A DNA stretch of 64,000 nt from Prado023 sp963736425 (GCA_963736425.1 CAVTOX010000023.1:1-64000); one strand, 5' to 3'. Shown: positions 38,003-46,085, numbered from the stretch's first letter. Program-made: numbers and translations. Notes: a model not told the origin generated them from the sequence alone.

Positions 38003-39250
38003 ATGACCGGCGTCGCTCCGCTCCCCGGTGACGCGATCCTGCTGCACCTGGGCTTCCACAAGACCGGCACCACGGCGCTGCAGTCAGCCTTCGCGGCCAG
38101 CCGGCCTGCGCTGCTCGAGCACGGCGTGCTCTATCCCGGGCGTCGGCGCTCGCACCACCCGGCGGCCATGGCGATGACCAGGCGAACGTGGGGCGTGGGT
38201 CGCGAGGGCGGCTGGGATCCCGATCCGCGGGACTGGGATCGGCTGGCCCGAGCGGCCGTCCGCCACCCGGGGAGGGTGCTGATCTCCAGCGAGAGCTTCG
38301 CGCTCACCCCCGACGATGCCGCCGCCCGGATGGTGGCCGACCTCGGATCGGACCGCGTCCACGTCGTGTTCACGCTGCGTCCGATGGCCGCCCTGCTCAG
38401 CTCGTCGTGGCAGCAGTACTTGAAGTCCGGCTGGACCACCACCTACGACCAGTGGCTGCAGCAGATCACCGCCGAGCTGGAGCCCGGCGCCCGCCGATCC
38501 GGCTTCTGGCTGCGCAACGACTACCCCGCGATCGTGGGCCGCTGGGCCGATCTGGTGGGTGCCGAGCGAGTCCACCTCGTGTGCCTGGACGGCTCGGACC
38601 GGGGGTTCCTGCTGCGCACCTTCCGCGGCCTGCTCGACCTGCCCGAGGGAGTCGTCGATGAGCGCGCGGCTGACTCCAACCGGTCGATGACCGCGGCCGA
38701 GGCGGAACTGCTCCGCTCCCTCAATGAGGTCACCGCGGACTGGGACTGGCCCACCTACCAGCGGACCATCCGGACCGGCGCAGCAGCAGGCATGGTCGAG
38801 AGCCGCAGGCCGGATCCGAGCGAGCCGCCGATCATCACCCCTGCGGAGGTCCTGGCCCGGGTGGCCGCGCACGGGCGTGAGGTGGCCACCGAGCTCGCAC
38901 GGCTCGGGGTGGTCGTTCACGGGGACCTCAGGGTCCTCGGCGAGGAGGCCGGCACTGGTCGCGCAGGCACGGACGGCACGGGCGGGACATCGGGTGCGCC
39001 AGCGGACCTGCCGATCGATGCGGCGGTGGCCTCCGTCCTCGGTGCCATCCGGGGCGCACAACGGCAGGCGTCCGAGGACGCCCAGAAGGCGGCTGTCGCC
39101 CGGGAGGCCACTGCCGGCACGCCCGCGTCCGAGCCCACGACCAGGGAGCTCGCCGGCCAGCTCTCGGGTCGGATCAGGCGCGCGACGCGCCGTCGCCTGT
39201 CGCCACGTCGCGGCCGTGGCCTGCGCCCGGAGGGGCAGACCCGCCCGTAG
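38003..39250 (+). CDS. Sulfotransferase-like protein
   Basis: A 415-residue protein. Near the start, ILLHLGFHKTGTTALQSAFA (residues about 11-30) is the PAPS-binding 5'-phosphosulfate loop of sulfotransferases. VHVVFTLRPMAALLSSSWQQYL (about residues 113-134) fits the 3'-phosphate-binding Arg/Ser region. From about residue 310 the sequence is Gly/Thr/Ala-rich and then basic (RIRRATRRRLSPRRGRG), probably disordered. The acceptor is unknown; cell-surface glycan or lipid sulfation is possible. It lies between prfB and ftsE, where actinobacteria usually have no gene. Confidence 0.75.
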   Translation: MTGVAPLPGDAILLHLGFHKTGTTALQSAFAASRPALLEHGVLYPGRRRSHHPAAMAMTRRTWGVGREGGWDPDPRDWDRLARAAVRHPGRVLISSESFALTPDDAAARMVADLGSDRVHVVFTLRPMAALLSSSWQQYLKSGWTTTYDQWLQQITAELEPGARRSGFWLRNDYPAIVGRWADLVGAERVHLVCLDGSDRGFLLRTFRGLLDLPEGVVDERAADSNRSMTAAEAELLRSLNEVTADWDWPTYQRTIRTGAAAGMVESRRPDPSEPPIITPAEVLARVAAHGREVATELARLGVVVHGDLRVLGEEAGTGRAGTDGTGGTSGAPADLPIDAAVASVLGAIRGAQRQASEDAQKAAVAREATAGTPASEPTTRELAGQLSGRIRRATRRRLSPRRGRGLRPEGQTRP

Positions 39251-39253
39251 ACT
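39248..39253 (+). promoter_or_regulatory. -10-like hexamer for ftsEX overlapping the sulfotransferase stop
   Basis: TAGACT begins with the TAG stop codon of the sulfotransferase gene and lies about 65 bp before the ftsE start. No -35 is clear. Confidence 0.35.
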
Positions 39254-39318
39254 TCCCTTCGACGGCCGGGCTGACCCGCCCGGGCCACACAGTCATCGGT
39301 CCCGGAGGGGGGTTGTGC

Positions 39319-40008
39319 GTGATCCGCTTTGCGAACGTCACCAAGCACTACCCCACGCAGATGCGCCCCGCCCTGGACGACGTGAGCCTGGAGGTCACCA
39401 AGGGCGAGTTCGCCTTCCTGGTCGGTGCCTCGGGCTCGGGCAAGTCCACCTTCCTCCGGCTGGTGCTGCGCGAGGACCGACCCACGTCGGGCACTGTCTT
39501 CGTCGCCGGCAAGGACCTGAGCCGGATGCCCAACTGGAAGGTTCCGCACCTGCGCCGCCAGATCGGCGCCGTGTTCCAGGACTTCCGCCTGCTGCCGAAC
39601 AAGACCGTCTACCAGAACGTGGCGTTCGCCCTTCAGGTCATCGGCCGGCCCAGCGCCCACATCCGCAAGGTGGTTCCTGAGGTCATCGACCTCGTGGGCC
39701 TCGCGGGCAAGGAGGGTCGCTACCCCGACGAGCTGTCCGGCGGCGAGCAGCAGCGCGTGGCCGTGGCCCGCGCCTTCGTCAACCGCCCGATGATCCTGAT
39801 CGCCGACGAGCCCACCGGCAACCTCGACCCCGCCACCAGCGTGGGCATCATGCGCCTGCTCGACCGGATCAACCGAACCGGGACGACCGTCGTGATGGCC
39901 ACCCACGATGCCGCCGTAGTCGACCAGATGCGCAAGCGCGTCATCGAGCTCGAGAACGGTCATATCGTGCGCGACCAGTCCCGTGGTGTGTACGGGGTCG
40001 CACGATGA
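39319..40008 (+). CDS. ftsE: Cell division ATP-binding protein FtsE
   Basis: A 229-residue ABC ATPase. Walker A is GASGSGKST (about residues 36-44), the Q loop is in GAVFQDFRLLPNKTVYQNVAF, the signature motif is LSGGEQQRVAVARA, Walker B is ILIADEPTGNLDP, and the switch His is in MATHDAAVV. With FtsX it forms a mechanotransmission complex at the septum that activates peptidoglycan hydrolases outside the membrane. GTG 39319 with a GGAGGGGGG site upstream is chosen; TTG 39313 is possible. ftsX begins 31 bp after the stop. Confidence 0.95.
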   Translation: MIRFANVTKHYPTQMRPALDDVSLEVTKGEFAFLVGASGSGKSTFLRLVLREDRPTSGTVFVAGKDLSRMPNWKVPHLRRQIGAVFQDFRLLPNKTVYQNVAFALQVIGRPSAHIRKVVPEVIDLVGLAGKEGRYPDELSGGEQQRVAVARAFVNRPMILIADEPTGNLDPATSVGIMRLLDRINRTGTTVVMATHDAAVVDQMRKRVIELENGHIVRDQSRGVYGVAR

Positions 40009-40039
40009 GCAGCTCGTCGGGTCCGATCGGGGGACCCGC

Positions 40040-40948
40040 ATGCGCCTGAGATTCGTCCTCGGCGAGGTCCTCACGGGGATCCGGCGCAACCTGACGATGA
40101 CCATCGCGGTGGTCATCACCGTGGCGGTGTCGCTGGCGCTGTTCGGAGCCGGGCTCATGGTCCGCTCGCAGGTCGACCTGATGAAGGACTACTGGTACGA
40201 CAAGGTCCAGGTGTCGATCTATCTCTGCGGCTCGACCTCGGAGGTGATCTCGTGCGCGGAGGGCCCGGTCACCCAGGCCCAGCGTGAGGAGATCCGCGCA
40301 GACCTCGAGTCCCTGGCGCCGCTGGTCGAGGAGGTCTACTACGAGTCCTCCGCGGAGGCCTTCGAGCGGTTCTCCGAGCAGTTCAAGGACGCGCCGATCC
40401 TGTCCAACATCACCCCGGACCAGATGCCCGAGTCGTTCCGCGTGAAGCTGTCGGACCCGACCAAGTACGACGTCGTGGCAAGCGCGTTCATCGGCCGCCC
40501 CGGGATCGACTCCGTGAACGACCAGCGCCGGGTACTGGACAAGCTGTTCGCGATCCTCAACGGGTTCCAGACCGGTGCCCTGGTGATCGCCGGGATGATG
40601 CTGCTCGCCACCGTCCTCCTGGTGGCCAACACGATCCGGGTGGCCGCGTTCTCCCGGCGCCGGGAGACCGGCATCATGCGGCTGGTCGGCGCCTCGAACT
40701 TCTACATCCAGCTGCCGTTCCTGCTCGAGGCGGCGCTTGCCGCGATGGTGGGCGCCCTGGTGGCGATCGGGCTGTTGGCGATGCTCAAGGCGGTGCTGGT
40801 CGACGGGGTGCTGACGCCCAGCTTCCAGTTCACGAGCTTCGTCGGCTGGGACGTCTGGGCCCAGGTCTCGGTGATCGTGTTCCTCACCGGGGTCACCCTG
40901 GCCTCGGTCGCGGCCCTCGTCACGCTGCGCCGGTACCTTCGGGTCTGA
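40040..40948 (+). CDS. ftsX: Cell division protein FtsX
   Basis: A 302-residue membrane protein of the ABC3/FtsX type. The first helix is MTIAVVITVAVSLALFGAGLMV (about residues 20-41). The extracytoplasmic domain (about 45-190) contains DKVQVSIYLC and the conserved DQMPESFRVKLSDP. Three further helices follow (TGALVIAGMMLLATVLLVAN, FLLEAALAAMVGALVAIGLL, VSVIVFLTGVTLASVAALV), with the motif SRRRETGIMRLVGASNFYIQLPF between. It partners FtsE; the following secreted peptidase is its likely target. ATG 40040 has a GGGGGA site. Confidence 0.95.
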   Translation: MRLRFVLGEVLTGIRRNLTMTIAVVITVAVSLALFGAGLMVRSQVDLMKDYWYDKVQVSIYLCGSTSEVISCAEGPVTQAQREEIRADLESLAPLVEEVYYESSAEAFERFSEQFKDAPILSNITPDQMPESFRVKLSDPTKYDVVASAFIGRPGIDSVNDQRRVLDKLFAILNGFQTGALVIAGMMLLATVLLVANTIRVAAFSRRRETGIMRLVGASNFYIQLPFLLEAALAAMVGALVAIGLLAMLKAVLVDGVLTPSFQFTSFVGWDVWAQVSVIVFLTGVTLASVAALVTLRRYLRV

Positions 40949-41060
40949 TCGGCTCAGGATGGGGCACGTGCCGGTCGATGACGTGGACAGGCCCGCATCG
41001 CGCGGTACTCTGGAAGTTACGCCCGCGCGTGCGGGCGGGTGCGGCATGAGGGGTGGGCAG

Positions 41061-42329
41061 ATGCGGGCACAGCGGGCGATGGCCCTCGTGGCCTCCCTGA
41101 TGCTTGCCCTGGGCGTGGCCTCCCTCGGGACGGCCGCGGCCGACCCCGAGGACGACAAGAAGAAGGTCGACGCCGCCGTCGAGGCAGCCGGGGACGACCT
41201 GAAGGCGGCCAACGCCGAGGTGGAGAAGGCGATCGCGGACCTGCAGGAGGTCCGCCAACTGCTGCCGGCAGCACGCCAGGAACTCGAGGATGCGCGGGTC
41301 GAGGCGACCGCGGCCGAGGAAGCAGACCGAGCCGCCCAGGCCGAGCTCGAGCAGGCCACTGCGGCTGCCATCCGCGCCGAACAGGAGCGTGCCGAGGTCG
41401 AGTTCCAGATCCAGGACCTGCAGAGCAGGGTGGGCAACCTCGCCCGCGCGGTCTACCAGAACGGTGCCTTCGCGGACTTCGACCTGCTGATCACCGCACA
41501 GTCCCCGACGGATCTCTCCGATCGCGCCCAGGCCCTCGACGCGGTGTCCCGTGCGAACAACCAGACCCTTGCCCAGATGGCGGGGATCCGGGCTGAGCTC
41601 GCCCTCAAGGAGGCCCGGCTCGAGGTGCTGCGCCAAGAGGTCGACGACAAGCGCCAGCAAGCAGCCATCTCCCTGAGCAAGGCCAACATCGCGCGCGACC
41701 GCGCGGCCGCAGCCAAGCTGAAGGTGGACCTGCTGGTCGCCCAGAAGGCCACCGCTCTGGATGTCGCGGCCTCCGAGCGGGCCAATGTCCTCAAGCAGTA
41801 CAAGTCGGTCCAGGCTGAACAGCAGCGGATCGCCGCACTCCTGGCCAAGCAAGCGGCCGCGGAGGCTGCCCGCCTCGCCTCGGGCGGCTCGCTGGGCTTC
41901 GCCCCCACCGACGTCGAGGGCTTCCAGTGGCCGATTGAGGGGGCCAGGATCAGCCAGGGGGTCGGGCCCCGGATCCACCCCGTCTATGGCTATCGCTCGT
42001 GCCACACCGGCGTCGACCTGAGCGCGAGCAGCGGTACGCCGATCCGGGCCACGGCCGCCGGCATCGTTGTCATCAATGCCACGGGCGGTCCGTACGGCAA
42101 CCACACCCTGATCTCGCACGGCAACGGCCTGTTCTCGATGTACGCCCACCAGTCGGAGTTCGGCGCGGAGGAGGGGCAGACGGTCAAGAAGGGCGACGTC
42201 ATCGGGTACGTCGGGAGCACCGGCTACTCCACCGGGCCGCACCTGCACTTCGAGATCCACGTGGGTGGAACGCCGTACGACCCGCTTGGCTGGTTCGGGG
42301 CCGGTGACAAGGAACCGGTCAACTGCTGA
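41061..42329 (+). CDS. Secreted M23 (LytM) peptidoglycan endopeptidase with coiled coil, probable FtsEX effector
   Basis: A 422-residue exported protein. The signal peptide is MRAQRAMALVASLMLALGVA, cleaved near TAAA-DPED. Residues about 35-285 are a long coiled coil rich in Ala, Glu and Gln. The C-terminal M23 domain (about 305-415) has both zinc motifs intact: HTGVD and HLHFE, so it should be an active endopeptidase. The coiled coil plus LytM layout is that of EnvC-type FtsEX effectors, and the gene directly follows ftsX. ATG 41046 is an alternative start. The stop overlaps smpB (TGATG). Confidence 0.88.
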   Translation: MRAQRAMALVASLMLALGVASLGTAAADPEDDKKKVDAAVEAAGDDLKAANAEVEKAIADLQEVRQLLPAARQELEDARVEATAAEEADRAAQAELEQATAAAIRAEQERAEVEFQIQDLQSRVGNLARAVYQNGAFADFDLLITAQSPTDLSDRAQALDAVSRANNQTLAQMAGIRAELALKEARLEVLRQEVDDKRQQAAISLSKANIARDRAAAAKLKVDLLVAQKATALDVAASERANVLKQYKSVQAEQQRIAALLAKQAAAEAARLASGGSLGFAPTDVEGFQWPIEGARISQGVGPRIHPVYGYRSCHTGVDLSASSGTPIRATAAGIVVINATGGPYGNHTLISHGNGLFSMYAHQSEFGAEEGQTVKKGDVIGYVGSTGYSTGPHLHFEIHVGGTPYDPLGWFGAGDKEPVNC

Positions 42330-42805
42330 TGCCCCGGGAACAGGGGCGGCGACTGGTCGCCCAGAACAAGAAGGCACGTCACGACTACCACATCGACGCG
42401 ACCTGGGAGGCCGGGATCGTCCTCGTCGGCACCGAGGTGAAGTCCCTGCGGGCCGGGCGTGCCAGCATCGTTGACGCCTTCGCGCAGTTCCACGATGGGG
42501 AGCTGTTCCTGCACGGGCTGCACATCCCGGAGTACACCCAGGGCTCGTGGACCAACCACGCCCCGCGGCGCGTGCGCAAGCTGCTCATGAAGCGTGCGGA
42601 GCTCGAGCGGCTCGAGCGCAAGCTCAAGGAGAGTGGCTACACCGTGGTGCCGCTGTCGCTGTACTTCAAGGACGGCTACGCCAAGGTGGAGATCGCCCTG
42701 GCCCGCGGCAAGAAGGCCTACGACAAGCGCCAGACCCTGGCCGAGCGGGACGCCAACCGGGACATCGCCAAGGAGATGGGCCGCCACCTCAAGGGACGCA
42801 CGTAG
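42329..42805 (+). CDS. smpB: SsrA-binding protein SmpB
   Basis: A 158-residue protein required for tmRNA function in rescue of stalled ribosomes. It has NKKARHDYHIDATWEAGIVLVGTEVKSLRAG, FAQFHDGELFLHGLHIPEY and the basic C-terminal tail KRQTLAERDANRDIAKEMGR that enters the ribosomal A site. It starts in the TGATG overlap with the peptidase and lies 221 bp before the tmRNA gene, its RNA partner. Confidence 0.96.
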   Translation: MPREQGRRLVAQNKKARHDYHIDATWEAGIVLVGTEVKSLRAGRASIVDAFAQFHDGELFLHGLHIPEYTQGSWTNHAPRRVRKLLMKRAELERLERKLKESGYTVVPLSLYFKDGYAKVEIALARGKKAYDKRQTLAERDANRDIAKEMGRHLKGRT

Positions 42806-42963
42806 GCGCGCACCAGAGCGCGCACTCCAGGCCACAGATCAGCCGCCGTGCGCATTCCGGGCCGGATGTGGCCGGCAGTGCGCGGGACTTGCTGGGGATG
42901 ACCTGGAACGCGCGGCCTGTCCGCTCCGGGCAGGGCCGACCGGGTGGGTCGCAGCTGTGGGCG

Positions 42964-42993
42964 TTGGCCTATGTCGGGCGGGACCGCTACTCT
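42964..42993 (+). promoter_or_regulatory. ssrA promoter
   Basis: TTGGCC (42964-42969) and TACTCT (42988-42993) with 18-bp spacing lie about 34 bp before the mature tmRNA 5' end, leaving a short precursor leader. It is the best sigma-70-like pair in the 221-bp smpB-ssrA gap, where nothing else was recognised. Confidence 0.55.
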
Positions 42994-43026
42994 GAAGGAG
43001 CCGGTTCGCCGGTGACAACTCAACAG

Positions 43027-43400
43027 GGGGGTGACAGGTTTCGACGTCGGCTGTGGTCGACGGGAGAAGCGGGCCGAGGATGGCAGTTATCTCGAGAACG
43101 ACCTGCCAAAAAACAATTGCGAACAACAACGCAACTGTCGCACGCTCTGATTACGCCTTCGCGGCCTGAGCGACAAGCGACCGGTGGACCGGGGGCGTCT
43201 CCGACCCGAATCCGCCGTCATTGAGGAGACTCACCAACCCGCCCGGTAACGGGGTGGGACGGAACACCTAACAGTTGCTGGACCGTGTTACCGCGCAGTG
43301 CCACACGAAGCGCGGAGGTTGAGACCACAACAGCGTGGCTGCGCCCGGAGAAGACCCTGAGAGACACCGATGGACCCGGGTTCGATTCCCGGCACCTCCA
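43027..43400 (+). ncRNA. ssrA: Transfer-messenger RNA (tmRNA)
   Basis: About 374 nt. The 5' end GGGGGTGACAGGTTTCGAC and 3' end GGGTTCGATTCCCGGCACCTCC-A pair as the tRNA-like acceptor (GGGGGTG/CACCTCC), with a T arm GACCCGGGTTCGATTCCCGG. An internal tag reading frame is at 43119-43169. CCA is not encoded (CAA follows the discriminator A). It tags proteins from stalled ribosomes with SmpB. A 19-bp hairpin terminator follows at once. Confidence 0.95.
43119..43169 (+). other. tmRNA proteolysis-tag reading frame
   Basis: From the resume codon GCG the frame reads A-NNNATVARSDYAFAA-stop, 15 template-encoded residues after the tRNA alanine if the first Ala is the resume codon. The final residues are YAFAA, not the usual YALAA or FALAA. 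The resume codon is assigned by position after the A-rich stretch and by the C-terminal AA. Confidence 0.75.
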
Positions 43401-43402
43401 CA
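43387..43402 (+). repeat. Direct repeat, copy 1 (tmRNA 3' end)
   Basis: TCCCGGCACCTCCACA, the last bases of the tmRNA gene plus two bases, recurs exactly at 43499-43514. The tmRNA 3' end is a common integrase target, so this may be an att core. Confidence 0.6.
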
Positions 43403-43444
43403 ATGCAAATGGCCCCCGGCTGTTCCCGGGGGCCATTTGCATTG
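43401..43444 (+). terminator. ssrA terminator
   Basis: A perfect 19-bp stem, CAATGCAAATGGCCCCCGG (43401-43419) with its complement at 43426-43444, and a 6-nt loop. It begins directly after the tmRNA 3' end. Confidence 0.85.
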
Positions 43445-43498
43445 TGCCGGCTGCACGTCGGGAATCGGGAGGAGCGGCCGTCCTGCGGCCGCGACGGA

Positions 43499-43514
43499 TC
43501 CCGGCACCTCCACA
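43499..43514 (+). repeat. Direct repeat, copy 2 of tmRNA 3' end
   Basis: Exact 16-bp copy of 43387-43402, 112 bp downstream; only the 16 bases match, and the 112 bp between hold just the terminator and a GC-rich hairpin. Confidence 0.6.
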
Positions 43515-43669
43515 TCTATGCCTGCCGGCGTGGGGCCCGTAGCATCACGTCAGGCGCCGGGCGGATTCGTCCGACGCGCCCGAGTTGAGCTGGAGGTCCT
43601 CATGGCGAGCCCGGTCAGGCTTCGGTCAGGGCAGGAGGGCGCCGCGCTCGCGCGGGGCGCCAGGGCCTG

Positions 43670-44278
43670 ATGGGGACTGCCCGGCCGCCCGGCCCGAGCG
43701 GCGAGCTGCACCTCCGGTTGGCGCAGGTGCCGGCCGCCGACGCCTTGCTCTCGCACGACCCGTTCGCGCTTCTGACCGGCATGCTGCTCGACCAGCAGTT
43801 CCCCATGGAGCGCGCGTTCGCCGGTCCGCGGCTGCTCGCCGACCGACTGGGTGTCGACCGGCTCGACCCCGTCGCGGTCGCCGATCACGATCCGGAGGAC
43901 TTCGTCGCCCTCGCTGCGGGACCGCCAGCCGTGCATCGATACCCCGCTGCGATGGCCCAGCGGATCCAGGCGCTGGCCCGGTACGTGGTCGTCGAGTACG
44001 CGGGGGACACCGCGAGGCTCTGGACTACGGCTCCCACTGGTGCCGAGCTGCTGCGCAGGCTCCGGGCCCTGCCGGGCTTCGGGGATCAGAAGGCCCGGAT
44101 CTTCCTCGCACTCCTGGGCAAGCAGTGCGGGGTCCAGCCCGAGGGCTGGCGTGAGGCGGCAGGAGCCTATGGCGAGGTCGGGTCGCGCCGCTCGGTGGCT
44201 GACGTGGTCGACGCCTCGACGTTGTCCGAGGTCCGTGCGTACAAGGCGCAGCAGAAGGCAGCCGCCAAGAGGCCGTGA
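43670..44278 (+). CDS. HhH-GPD family DNA glycosylase-like protein
   Basis: A 202-residue helical protein. DPFALLTGMLLDQQFPMERAFAGP (about residues 27-50) is the substrate-pocket region of HhH-GPD base-excision enzymes, and LLRRLRALPGFGDQKARIFLALLGK (about residues 123-147) is the helix-hairpin-helix with G-F-G-x-x-K. A distinct actinobacterial subfamily of this kind is uncharacterised (TIGR03252-like, from memory). The usual catalytic Asp after the hairpin is not obvious, so glycosylase activity is uncertain. ATG 43670 has only a weak ribosome binding site. It converges with the LacI gene 15 bp away. Confidence 0.75.
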   Translation: MGTARPPGPSGELHLRLAQVPAADALLSHDPFALLTGMLLDQQFPMERAFAGPRLLADRLGVDRLDPVAVADHDPEDFVALAAGPPAVHRYPAAMAQRIQALARYVVVEYAGDTARLWTTAPTGAELLRRLRALPGFGDQKARIFLALLGKQCGVQPEGWREAAGAYGEVGSRRSVADVVDASTLSEVRAYKAQQKAAAKRP

Positions 44279-44299
44279 CCGGGCTACCCGCGTTCACGG
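44273..44299. terminator. Small hairpin spanning both convergent stop codons
   Basis: CCGTGA (44273-44278) pairs with TCACGG (44294-44299); each arm contains one of the two convergent stop codons. Short, so only a possible terminator. Confidence 0.3.
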
Positions 44300-45373
44300 G
44301 GCCGGCGCGGCCGTGGTCTCCCGCACGACGAGGCGTGCGCTCAGGTGCGGGGAGCGGACGGGTCGTCCCGCCACCAGGTCCAGCGCGGCTCGGGCCGCGA
44401 GCCGGCCCTTCCCCTCGAGGTCCTGGGCCACGGTGGTCAGCGGCGGGCGGGTCCGGGCCGCCTCGTCGATGTCGTCGAAGCCCACCACGGACAGCTGCGC
44501 CGGTACGGCCAGGTCGAGGCGGTGAGCAGCTTCCAGCACGGCGAGGGCAAGGACGTCGGTGACGGCGAAGATCGCCGTGGGTCGTTCGTGGGTCGGCCGG
44601 TCGAGGAGGGCGCGTGCGGCCCGGATGCCCTCGGCCATGGTGTTCTCGGGGGTGTCGACGACCCGGACGTCGGCGTCGGGAACCGCACCGGCTGCGCGCG
44701 TGAACCCGGTGACCCGCTCCCGGATCCCGATGCGCACCGGAAAGACCCGGTTGGTGATGTCGCCGGGGTCACGGCCGGGGAGCCCGACCACGCCCAGGCG
44801 GCGATGCCCGAGCCCGAGCAGGTGCTCGGCGACGAGCCCACCGGCCGCGGCGTTGTCGATGCCCAGGAAGGGCACCCCCGTCAGCCGCGGGTGGCCCACG
44901 GTGACCACCGGAAGTCGACGGTGCTGCACGGCATCGACCGCCTCGTCGTGGGCGTCCATCGAGCAGATGATGAAGGCGTCCACGAGTGCGCCCCTGACGA
45001 CGGACACGACGTCGTCGGACTCCGAGGGCACGAGCAGCATCGCCTGGCCGGCCGTTCCGAGCTCGGCCGCCAGCCCGCGCATGAGCGCCACCATGCCGGG
45101 GTCGGTGAACGCGTAGGGCAGCCGCTCGGTCATCAGGACGCCGATTGTCCCCGCTCGACGTCGTCGCAGTGAGCGGGCTGCCGGATCCGGACCCGGGTAC
45201 CCCAGATCGGCTGCCACGGCGAGCACTCGCTCGCGGGTCGCGCCCGAGAGCTGGTCGGGGCGGTTGTAGGCGTTGGAGACCGTCATCCGGGAGACGCCGG
45301 CCGCCTCCGCCACCGTGTCGAGCGTCGGTCGGTCGGTGCCCAAAGCGGTGACCCCCTGGGGAGACGTTGTCAT
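44294..45373 (-). CDS. LacI-family transcriptional repressor
   Basis: A 359-residue regulator. The helix-turn-helix plus hinge helix is TLDTVAEAAGVSRMTVSNAY...ATRERVLAVAADLGY (residues about 17-58). The sugar-binding core follows with GTIGVLMTERLPYAFTDP, FLGIDNAAAGGLVAEHLLGLGHRRLGVVG and the effector-side VVGFDDIDEAARTRPPLTTV. It is divergent from a SWEET-like transporter gene; the 58-bp gap between the two starts holds two tandem 14-bp palindromes. It is therefore a likely local repressor that responds to the transported sugar, which is inference. Confidence 0.9.
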   Translation of the reverse strand: MTTSPQGVTALGTDRPTLDTVAEAAGVSRMTVSNAYNRPDQLSGATRERVLAVAADLGYPGPDPAARSLRRRRAGTIGVLMTERLPYAFTDPGMVALMRGLAAELGTAGQAMLLVPSESDDVVSVVRGALVDAFIICSMDAHDEAVDAVQHRRLPVVTVGHPRLTGVPFLGIDNAAAGGLVAEHLLGLGHRRLGVVGLPGRDPGDITNRVFPVRIGIRERVTGFTRAAGAVPDADVRVVDTPENTMAEGIRAARALLDRPTHERPTAIFAVTDVLALAVLEAAHRLDLAVPAQLSVVGFDDIDEAARTRPPLTTVAQDLEGKGRLAARAALDLVAGRPVRSPHLSARLVVRETTAAPAP

Positions 45374-45386
45374 TGTCGGCTGATGG

Positions 45387-45415
45387 CTGTATCGTTACAG
45401 ACTGTATCGATACAG
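45387..45415. promoter_or_regulatory. Tandem LacI-type operators between repressor and SWEET-like gene
   Basis: CTGTATCGATACAG (45402-45415) is a perfect 14-bp palindrome with the central CG of LacI-family operators. CTGTATCGTTACAG (45387-45400) is a second, near-perfect copy. Centres are 15 bp apart. Both lie between the start codons at 45373 (minus) and 45432 (plus), positioned to control both genes. Confidence 0.75.
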
Positions 45416-45431
45416 AACACGGATCGGATCA

Positions 45432-46085
45432 ATGGACACTCACACCCTGGCACTCTCGCTGGCCTACCTCGGCGCCGCTATCGGCGTGGTCATGGTGATG
45501 CCGCAGATCGTGCGGATCGTGCGCCACCCGCACATGGGAGGTGTGTCGCCGTGGACCTGGTCGATGGTCGCGGTCTCCTCGACGCTCTGGCTCACGTACG
45601 GGGTTCGATCCGCCTCGATGCCCCAGATCCCTGGCAATGTCCTGCTCAGCTCAGGCGCAGTGGCGATCGTGCTGCTGGTCCCTGCAGCCTGGAGCCGTCG
45701 GCGTCGTGCGGGCTCGCTGGCCGCCGCGGCCGTCGTGCTGCTCCTGGCCTCGACTCAACTGGCACCGGAGCAGGTCGGATTCCTCGCGTTCAGCATCAGC
45801 CTGTTCGGGATGTGGCCGCAGGTGTACGAGACGGTCTGGGCCCGCCGCGGGCTGGGACCGTCAGCGATCTCGTTGACATCCAACGCCCTGAAGATCGGTG
45901 CCCAGATCTGCTGGCTGAGCTTCGCGGTCCTGACCACCGACCTGCCGGTGCTGGCTGGTGCGGTGATGGCGCTGTCCACCAACGCCCTGATCTCCTCGGT
46001 GGAACTCGGGCGTCGTCGCGGCGCACGCGCGCCGTCGACACTCGTCCCCGCAGCCGAGCCCATGTCAGTGGGGGCGTTGGCCTGA
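45432..46085 (+). CDS. PQ-loop, SWEET-like sugar transporter with seven membrane helices
   Basis: A 217-residue membrane protein with two PQ-loop repeats: VMVMPQIVRIVRHPHMGG (first, about residue 24) and LFGMWPQVYETVWARRGLGP (second, about residue 127). Helices fall in a 3-1-3 pattern (three up to about residue 92, a linker helix AAAAVVLLLASTQL, then three ending MALSTNALISSVEL). Bacterial SemiSWEETs are usually about 90-residue three-helix proteins that dimerise; this looks like a fused full-length form. Sugar uniport or efflux is the family role. It is divergent from a LacI repressor with operators between them. Confidence 0.78.
   Translation: MDTHTLALSLAYLGAAIGVVMVMPQIVRIVRHPHMGGVSPWTWSMVAVSSTLWLTYGVRSASMPQIPGNVLLSSGAVAIVLLVPAAWSRRRRAGSLAAAAVVLLLASTQLAPEQVGFLAFSISLFGMWPQVYETVWARRGLGPSAISLTSNALKIGAQICWLSFAVLTTDLPVLAGAVMALSTNALISSVELGRRRGARAPSTLVPAAEPMSVGALA

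Noticed and set aside
43285..43542. Several short ORFs over the tmRNA 3' end and its terminator
   Set aside because: They arise from the 19-bp palindrome and the repeated tmRNA end; none has a family pattern.
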